From positions 1-64,000 of the forward strand of contig JBCCFW010000021.1 of NCBI GenBank assembly GCA_039029535.1: 64,000 nucleotides of DNA, read 5' to 3'. The stretch comes from JBCCFW01 sp039029535. GTDB lineage: Bacteria > Acidobacteriota > JBCCFW01. Positions 58,265 to 64,000 of this stretch are shown one piece after another. The translations under genes were made by a program, and so were the position numbers. Under the pieces are notes generated by a model. That model saw only the letters and a list, made by a program, of their open reading frames with translations. It searched no databases and was not told the DNA's origin. Position 1 is the stretch's first letter; each line of letters begins with the position of its first letter.

Positions 58265-61200
58265 TCAGTTCTCGCTCTCCAGCCCGCAGGGATCCTCGGC
58301 AAGGACCTTGAAGAAGTGAAGTCGCGGTCCTCCAGCCGGGGTCTCCTCGGTGAAGCTCGTGGCGGCGAGCCCCTCCGAACCGACGACCCGGAGCAACAGC
58401 TCCGGCTCGCTCCCGCGCAGGAACACGTAGGACTGATCGGTCGGTCGCGGAAGACCTTGATCGCCGGACCAGTCCCAGCTCGAGGAGATCATCGGCGCCA
58501 GCGGATCGCCGTGACCCAGCGGCCGGAGCACCGGCCCCACCGAGGCCGGCACGCGACCCACCGGGAAGGTCCGCACGTTCTCGACGAGACAACCCGCCGC
58601 GTCGCGCACCCGCGCCGCCACGGTGAAGTCGCCCGGCGGCCAGGCGTGGCACACCTCCTCGCCCACTTCGTCCGGCGTCCCGTCCCCGAAGCTCCAGGTG
58701 ACCTCGTACGGTCCGGTCCCGCCCGAAGGCACGACCGTCAGGCAGGTCCGCTCCGCGATGCAGATGGTGACGTCCGGCACCGTCAAGGTCAGCGGCTCGG
58801 GGAGCTCGACGACCTCGCGACGCGTCACCGAGCAGCCGGCCGAATCGACGAGCTCGACCGTGACGACCCGAGTCCCAGCGCCACCGAAGTCGTGACAGGC
58901 CACCGCACCGGACACCGGAGGCGAGCCGTCACCGAAGTCCCAGCGAACCTCGGCGACGTCACCGGTGGTGTCGGCAGTGAGACACGCCGTCGTGCCGTCG
59001 CAGCTCGAGTCGACGGCGAGGCTGAGCACCGAGTCGGCGCAGCCGCAGGCGGCGACCTGACCGTTGATCATCCCGTGGCTCAGCCAACTCCGGTTCAGCT
59101 CGGACGCCACCGCGCCGCCGTCCTCGATCTCGGTGACCGCGTAGGCGTGCTCACCCCAGATGCGACGTGCCGGCGGCCAGGCCGGGTTGCCGAAGACGAA
59201 GAGCTCCGTGCTGGCACCCGATGGCGTGCGCATGACGACCAGCTCGGCCGAGCCGTCGGCGTCGACGTCGGCGATCACCGGCGTGTTCCAGTGGTCCCAG
59301 GGAGAGCGAGCCTCATGTTCCCAGAGCACGCTACCGGTCCCCGACAGCACGTGCAGGAACTGCTTGTCGTGGGTGACGATCTCCGGGCGTCCATCGAGGT
59401 CGAAGTCGAACACCGAGCACGAACCGAAGTACTCGCCGTCCCGAGCGTGGGTCCAGAGCTCGGTACCGTCCTGGTCGAAGACGTGCAGGAAGTCGCGGCT
59501 CGGCACGGCGATCTCGGAGAAACCGTCGCCGTCGAAGTCACCTGCACAAGGGGTGGCGGTGCCCCCCGTTTGCGTCAATGGAGCCAGCTCGATGGGTGGG
59601 AACACCTCCGTGCCGTCGTGATTCTCGGCATGGAGGTGGACGAACTGATCCATGTAGACGAGCTCCGGCTCGGGGTCGAGGTCGAGCTGCGTCACCCCAC
59701 CACCCCAGGAGAAGCCGTCGAACACGCGTGGATCCAGGATGCCGGCGGTGTCCACCGTTCTCGGACGGTCCGCACCCATGCTCGGCTCGTAGTAGCCGCC
59801 GATGAGCTCCTCGCTGCCGTCGAGGTCGAGATCGGCGATCATCGTCGGGCCCCAGTTGTCCCAGAACTTCTCCCAGATGACCGAGCCGTCGGCTGCATCG
59901 AGCAGCGTGTAGCCGATCAGGATCTCGATGTCGCCGTCGTGATCGAGATCGCGGATCTTCGGCATCCCGGCGTAGTTCGTCGGCATCCCGCGCTGTCCCG
60001 ACATCATGATGCGGTCGGTGCGCCAAAGTCGGGTGCCGTCCTCGTCGAAGGCACAGGCGTGACCGTCGCGGCCCACCACGACGATCTCCGAGGCGCCATC
60101 ACCGTCGATGTCGGCTCCGGCCGCCTGCGAGCCGCTGGCCAGATCGAAGCACGGGTCGACGCTCCGCCACAGCTCGCGCGAGCCGTCACCAGACATGGCC
60201 ACCAGCCCCGAGTTGGCGAGCACGCCGGCGCGGTAGACCACGTCGGGGATGTCGCAGCCGGTCACCCGTCCGTCTCCATCGTCGTCATCGAGTTGGAGCA
60301 CCAGCGGTGTCTGTTGCTCGATGATCGTCCGCGGACCGTCGCTCCACTCGAGCTGCCCCGGCGGCAGGCCACCGACCAACAGGTCGACCGGCAGGTCCAC
60401 CGGTCCAGCACCGGCAGTGGTGACCGAGAGAAGGAACGGCACGCGCGCGCCACGGGGCACCGTCATGTCGGCGGTGAGCTCGAAGGCGGCGAGGTCGTGG
60501 GCCGACGCGCCAGGGGCGAGGTCGGGCCAGGTGTCGGAGCCGACGTCGATGGTGATCCCGGCAGGTGCGCCGGGCGCGAGGGTCAGCACGCCCTGGATCG
60601 ACTGCACGGGAAGCAGGCCGTCTTCCCGCAGCTCCCAGTTCACGCGAACGCTCTCACCCGGATCCCAAGCGCCATTGCCGTCACCACCCGCTGCGTCGTC
60701 GAGGGTCGAGGAGACGACGACGAGCTCCTCGGTCCCGAGCTCCACCGGCACGGTGAGTCGGAGGCACGCGCCATCGGAGGTCACGCCCGAGAGCAGGAGC
60801 TGCTGATGACTCGGCGCACCGGGATCGGCTCGGATCACGAAGCTCCCGGGTGACGCCGCCACGGCCCCGACGCCGACCGTGCCGTAGTCGAGCGGTCCGG
60901 CCGTCGTGACGACCAGGAGCGGGTCGGTGGACGCGAGCGTCACCGAGAGGTCGAGCGCGTCCGCACCGCCGACGTTGCGGAGGTCGATCGCGAGCTCCGC
61001 TTCTTCACCGTAGGACAGCAGGAGGTCGCCATCCCCACCAGCCGCATCGTCGAGACGCAGCGCGTCGATCGTGAGGACCGGACCGGCCGTCGCCGTCACG
61101 GAGCTCGTGCCGTGGCTCGTGCAGCCAGCCGCATCGGCGGCCAGCACGCGATAGAGATACGTGCGTCCGGGCAGCACGGAGCGATCGCTCCAAGCAGTCA

Positions 61201-63202
61201 CGCCGACGCCGAGCTCGGCGACTGGCACGTAGGCCTCGTCCGCATCGTCGGCGCGAAGGACGACGTGGCTGTCGGCGCCGACGTCGGACCAGGTCAGCTC
61301 CATCCGCGGCAAGCCGGAGCCAGGATCACTTCCGACCGCGACGGCGAGAGTCGGATCGGCGGGCGGCGTGCAGGGAGCCGCATCGGGTGGTCGGAGCCCC
61401 GCCTCGAGCAGACCATGCGCCCCGAGCGCGTCCTCGATGTATGACGCGTGCGGCGTGCCGTCGGCGAGACCGTCGCCCTCGTCGTCGGCCAAGAGGAACG
61501 CCTCGTGTGCCCCCATGCCGATCGACTGAAGGTCGGAAGGCGCGTAGGCCGCCAGCAGCGCTCGTGAGCGGTAGAAGATCCGCTCGGCGACTTCCCAAGC
61601 CTCTTCCTCGGGGAGCGCCCCTCCCGGCAAGGGCGTGCCGTCGCGCCCCAGGCCGGTCCGCAGGTTCTCGATCAGTCCCCAGAAAGCCTGACCGAGGATC
61701 TCCCCCTCGCAATGCCCCTCGAAGCCGAGCACCCCACGATAGAGATCACTCGTGGGACACGCGTCCACTGCATTCGCGACGGTGAGACGTCCTCGACGGT
61801 GACCCACGCTGGTCGGATCGAGATCGCGCACTCCGGTGCACTCGTCGGAGGGCCAGTCGAAGCTGTTGCGGTAGAAGCCCTCGCCGATGCAGGCATCGCG
61901 ACCCCTCAGGATGTCGACGATGTCGGCGACCGCCTCACCGGTGGCGGCATCGACGCTCACGCTGCTGGCGGGCAACCCGTCGGCCGCGTCGAGACCATGG
62001 CCCCACTCGTGGGCGATCACTCCACGGAGCTCGCCAGTGTTCGCACAGCGAGACGACGAGCGCATGAAGTTGAGGGTGCGGCCGTCGAAGTAGGCGTTGC
62101 AGGAACCTCGCAGGTTCGTGCGGATGTCGAGCGGATCGGTCAGGAACGGGCTGCCGAGATGACGCGACGCCTGGCGACGCAAGCGCTCGACCAGGAAGAA
62201 GGTCGTGCGCTCCGCCGGTGTCGACCGACCGTTGCCCGTCGCGTCCTCGCCACCGACCCCGAAGTCGATCTCACCATCGGCCCCCGCGCTCGCCGCCGCG
62301 GCGGTCGGTCCCGTGCAGCTCACGCAGCTCACGCGCGCCGCCGGACCGGTCAAGGTCGCCACGCCCCCACCAGGAGGTGGTGCGAAGAAGCCCTCGGCCC
62401 CGCTGGTCACGCCGCCACCGACGTCGCTCCACAGCAACAGCTCGGTGCGCTCACCGTCGGCGGGATCCTCGCCTCGCACGCCGCCTTGCACCCGACGCTC
62501 GAGCCCACCAGCCGGCGGAGGGTCACAGGACTCGATGGTTTCGTCACGCAGGGTCAACAGACCTCCCCCGACCGCGTCGATCCACGCGACGAAGCGGCGG
62601 GGCAGGTCGTCAACGGTGGTGCGGAGCTCGACTTCCCAGGCGAGCGAACGCTCGGGCTCCGGCGTGAGGACGAGCTCGGCCGGCGACCACTCGACGACGG
62701 CGTCGTGGCCACCGGGGAGCGCGGCGGCCGCTCGGGTCTCAGCCTGTTCGGATCCGAAGCGCACGACGGGCGGAGCCGACAGCGGCCCGCTGCCGACGAC
62801 GTGCGCGGCGAGCACGCGGTCGTCGACGATCGCCATGGTGAGACGTGAGCCGATCACGCGAGCACCACCGACGACTCGATCGAAGTGGACTGCACGCAGG
62901 CCCGACTCGACGGTCGAGCGTTGCGTCGCGGCGTTCGGTACCTGCTGCCACTCGTCGGGTGTCAGCTCCAGGACTCCTGCGAGCTGTCGGAGTGCCTGCC
63001 CCTCGGCGTCGACGTCCGACGGCAGGACGAGAGCTCCACCACTGAGCCGGCGTGGGCGACCGCTGACGGCGTCCGGCGTGAGCTCCCAGGCGGCACCGTG
63101 ACGGAGCTGGAAGCGACGCAGCTCGCCATCGGCCTGCACCGGGCTGACACCGAGCACGAGCAGGGACGTGAGAAACAGGACGGGACGCGGGACGAACGTC
63201 AT
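58265..63202 (-). CDS. Giant secreted metallopeptidase with FG-GAP and PKD modules
   Basis: A 1645-residue secreted protein. Signal peptide 1-24 (VLFLTSLLVLGVSPVQA). A fungalysin/thermolysin-type propeptide follows (about 60-215: GLRAVHFDRVVGGARVIGSR). The peptidase domain has the zinc motif HEWGH starting at His398 and the third-ligand type GEAVADI about 25 residues later, the gluzincin pattern. Next come a fibronectin-like module (about 640-730), CARDB-like parts (about 740-950), FG-GAP/VCBS repeats with calcium loops (DGDGRVTGCDIPD, DHDGDIEIL, DLDGSEEL) at about 980-1330, two PKD modules (WDFGDGSPP, WSFGDGTPD) and a closing domain. No sorting signal. Large-polymer-degrading role is inferred. 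Confidence 0.85.
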   Translation of the reverse strand: MTFVPRPVLFLTSLLVLGVSPVQADGELRRFQLRHGAAWELTPDAVSGRPRRLSGGALVLPSDVDAEGQALRQLAGVLELTPDEWQQVPNAATQRSTVESGLRAVHFDRVVGGARVIGSRLTMAIVDDRVLAAHVVGSGPLSAPPVVRFGSEQAETRAAAALPGGHDAVVEWSPAELVLTPEPERSLAWEVELRTTVDDLPRRFVAWIDAVGGGLLTLRDETIESCDPPPAGGLERRVQGGVRGEDPADGERTELLLWSDVGGGVTSGAEGFFAPPPGGGVATLTGPAARVSCVSCTGPTAAAASAGADGEIDFGVGGEDATGNGRSTPAERTTFFLVERLRRQASRHLGSPFLTDPLDIRTNLRGSCNAYFDGRTLNFMRSSSRCANTGELRGVIAHEWGHGLDAADGLPASSVSVDAATGEAVADIVDILRGRDACIGEGFYRNSFDWPSDECTGVRDLDPTSVGHRRGRLTVANAVDACPTSDLYRGVLGFEGHCEGEILGQAFWGLIENLRTGLGRDGTPLPGGALPEEEAWEVAERIFYRSRALLAAYAPSDLQSIGMGAHEAFLLADDEGDGLADGTPHASYIEDALGAHGLLEAGLRPPDAAPCTPPADPTLAVAVGSDPGSGLPRMELTWSDVGADSHVVLRADDADEAYVPVAELGVGVTAWSDRSVLPGRTYLYRVLAADAAGCTSHGTSSVTATAGPVLTIDALRLDDAAGGDGDLLLSYGEEAELAIDLRNVGGADALDLSVTLASTDPLLVVTTAGPLDYGTVGVGAVAASPGSFVIRADPGAPSHQQLLLSGVTSDGACLRLTVPVELGTEELVVVSSTLDDAAGGDGNGAWDPGESVRVNWELREDGLLPVQSIQGVLTLAPGAPAGITIDVGSDTWPDLAPGASAHDLAAFELTADMTVPRGARVPFLLSVTTAGAGPVDLPVDLLVGGLPPGQLEWSDGPRTIIEQQTPLVLQLDDDDGDGRVTGCDIPDVVYRAGVLANSGLVAMSGDGSRELWRSVDPCFDLASGSQAAGADIDGDGASEIVVVGRDGHACAFDEDGTRLWRTDRIMMSGQRGMPTNYAGMPKIRDLDHDGDIEILIGYTLLDAADGSVIWEKFWDNWGPTMIADLDLDGSEELIGGYYEPSMGADRPRTVDTAGILDPRVFDGFSWGGGVTQLDLDPEPELVYMDQFVHLHAENHDGTEVFPPIELAPLTQTGGTATPCAGDFDGDGFSEIAVPSRDFLHVFDQDGTELWTHARDGEYFGSCSVFDFDLDGRPEIVTHDKQFLHVLSGTGSVLWEHEARSPWDHWNTPVIADVDADGSAELVVMRTPSGASTELFVFGNPAWPPARRIWGEHAYAVTEIEDGGAVASELNRSWLSHGMINGQVAACGCADSVLSLAVDSSCDGTTACLTADTTGDVAEVRWDFGDGSPPVSGAVACHDFGGAGTRVVTVELVDSAGCSVTRREVVELPEPLTLTVPDVTICIAERTCLTVVPSGGTGPYEVTWSFGDGTPDEVGEEVCHAWPPGDFTVAARVRDAAGCLVENVRTFPVGRVPASVGPVLRPLGHGDPLAPMISSSWDWSGDQGLPRPTDQSYVFLRGSEPELLLRVVGSEGLAATSFTEETPAGGPRLHFFKVLAEDPCGLESEN

Positions 63203-63477
63203 CTGCGGATCTCCAGCAGCCCGGACCTCGTCCGGACTCTCATCACCTTCGTCGCGCCAGCCCCACGTGCAGGATGGAGCGGCCGTCGCCCATCGTCGAG
63301 GCTGCCCTGCCCCCGGTGATCAGCATGCTGGGAACCCGAATGGGCGTTCGGGAACACGGGGGGTGTCAGACAGGCCCGCGGGATGCATCTTTTGGTGAGA
63401 AACACCCCGTCATGGAGTTACTGGTAGGTACTCGTTCCGGAGTGCCGTCCGCTCTCGATGTCCGACCGGAGACCGTC
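63203..63477. other. Divergent region between two secreted peptidase genes
   Basis: 275 bases with a six-base-pair hairpin CCCGAA/TTCGGG (63335-63340, 63347-63352). It should hold promoters for both divergent genes; none matches sigma-70 boxes well. TTGGTG at 63392-63397 is the best -35-like sequence on the plus strand. Confidence 0.4.
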
Positions 63478-64000
63478 ATGTTGCGTTCCCCCGTGCTGGC
63501 TGCGTCCTGCCTGCTCGTGCTTCTCCCGCCCCTGCTGGCCACGGCGGGTGAGCCGACTTCGACGACGAACGCTTGGGCCCGCCTCGACGCGGAGGGCTTC
63601 ACGGTCCAGCGAGCGGCCGATGGCACCCTGCGGAGGATGCTCGGCGGAGCCTTCGAGCTACTGTCCGAGGACGAGTTGGTCTCACTCGATGCACGACGGG
63701 ACCAGCGAGCTCTCGTCATGGCGATCGAGAAGCTGCTGACGGGGCCATCGGGTCTCCTCGGGCTCGAGGCCGACGAGCTTCGTCTCACCACCTCGGGTCC
63801 GCATCCCTTCGGTCGCTCTGGGCTCATCGTCCATCACGAGCTGGTGCACGACGACGTGCCGGTCTTCGGCGCGCGGGTCACGACGGTTCTGCGCGGCGGG
63901 AGGCTGACCTACCTCGGTCGAGTCGGCGCGCTCCCCACGACGGCAGCCACTCCCTCCATCGGAGCCACCACGGCGACCAGCACCACGCTCCGCGCCGCCG
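63478..64000 (+). CDS. N-terminal part of a secreted peptidase-type protein (cut by window end)
   Basis: At least 174 residues, open to the right edge. A signal peptide (VLAASCLLVLLPPLLATAG) ends near residue 24. The following 150 residues resemble a fungalysin/thermolysin propeptide (GLIVHHELVHDDVPVFGARV; GRLTYLGRVGAL), the same type as in the divergent 1645-residue protein (VHFDRVVGGARVIGS). So this is probably a paralogous secreted zinc peptidase whose catalytic part lies beyond the window. ATG 63478 follows GGAGACC, a usable ribosome site. Confidence 0.7.
   Translation, partial: MLRSPVLAASCLLVLLPPLLATAGEPTSTTNAWARLDAEGFTVQRAADGTLRRMLGGAFELLSEDELVSLDARRDQRALVMAIEKLLTGPSGLLGLEADELRLTTSGPHPFGRSGLIVHHELVHDDVPVFGARVTTVLRGGRLTYLGRVGALPTTAATPSIGATTATSTTLRAA

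Noticed and set aside
57216..58319. 367-residue plus-strand frame
   Set aside because: Overlaps the ends of two minus-strand genes and has no recognisable features; the minus-strand hypothetical protein fits the operon better.
58316..60853. 845-residue plus-strand frame
   Set aside because: Antisense to the PKD and FG-GAP part of the 1645-residue protein.
1..64000. CRISPR arrays, rRNA, insertion sequences
   Set aside because: No regularly spaced direct repeats, rRNA-like sequence or transposase motifs were seen anywhere in the window.

Overview
The window comes from a very GC-rich, Gram-negative, free-living type of bacterium. Signal peptides, lipoboxes, an outer-membrane beta-barrel and several giant secreted proteins point to a double-membrane cell. 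The gene mix (hpnCDE squalene genes, DUF4388 protein, CRTAC1/ASPIC-UnbV lipoprotein, FG-GAP and PKD proteins, DUF3501) suits Acidobacteriota, Planctomycetota, Myxococcota or relatives. I cannot decide among these from sequence alone. No rRNA, tRNA, CRISPR array or insertion sequence was seen.

Layout. 1-2.6 kb: DUF3501 protein and 2-Cys peroxiredoxin (overlapping genes), a ParB-like small protein and a membrane coiled-coil protein. 2.66-5.8 kb: hpnC-hpnD-hpnE, a tightly overlapping squalene operon without a cyclase. 5.98-6.85 kb: a short M1-aminopeptidase-like protein whose zinc site is lost. 6.9-10.5 kb: TolB/FlgO-like TPR protein, PIN-TRAM membrane protein, DUF4388 protein behind a clear promoter framed by an inverted repeat. 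10.7-16.6 kb: a 1946-residue secreted repeat protein. 16.7-19.4 kb: HtpG and a Uma2-family protein.

19.35-32.6 kb is a long minus-strand run. Read in its direction of transcription it holds a fused aconitase-family hydro-lyase with swapped domain order, an aldo/keto reductase, a NodIJ-like ABC exporter and a flavin amine oxidase. A seven-gene set then follows: AdoMet decarboxylase, DUF4178, a 69-residue protein, DUF350, a membrane-fused spermidine-synthase-like protein, an exported FAD oxidoreductase and a histidine-rich membrane protein. The enzymes suggest aminopropyl or polyamine chemistry carried out at, or acting on, the membrane.

33-39.6 kb is a polymorphic toxin locus. A large Rhs protein has its signal peptide in another frame (apparent single-base frameshift). 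Its C-terminal tip carries a His/Cys pair in a caspase-like arrangement, and a small membrane protein that overlaps the stop codon is the candidate immunity gene. A decayed second tip and a paralogous second immunity gene follow, in register at a 796-base spacing. This is the most interesting locus, followed by the polyamine-membrane cluster.

40-64 kb: PLP decarboxylase, DUF2461 protein, a four-gene minus-strand operon (DUF4920-like lipoprotein, FtsX-type permease, ATPase, CRTAC1 lipoprotein), a secreted protein, pyruvate phosphate dikinase, a Pro/Gln/Thr-repeat protein, an inositol-monophosphatase-family enzyme, HflX, an outer-membrane barrel with an odd tail, and two divergent secreted zinc-peptidase-type genes, the second cut by the window end.
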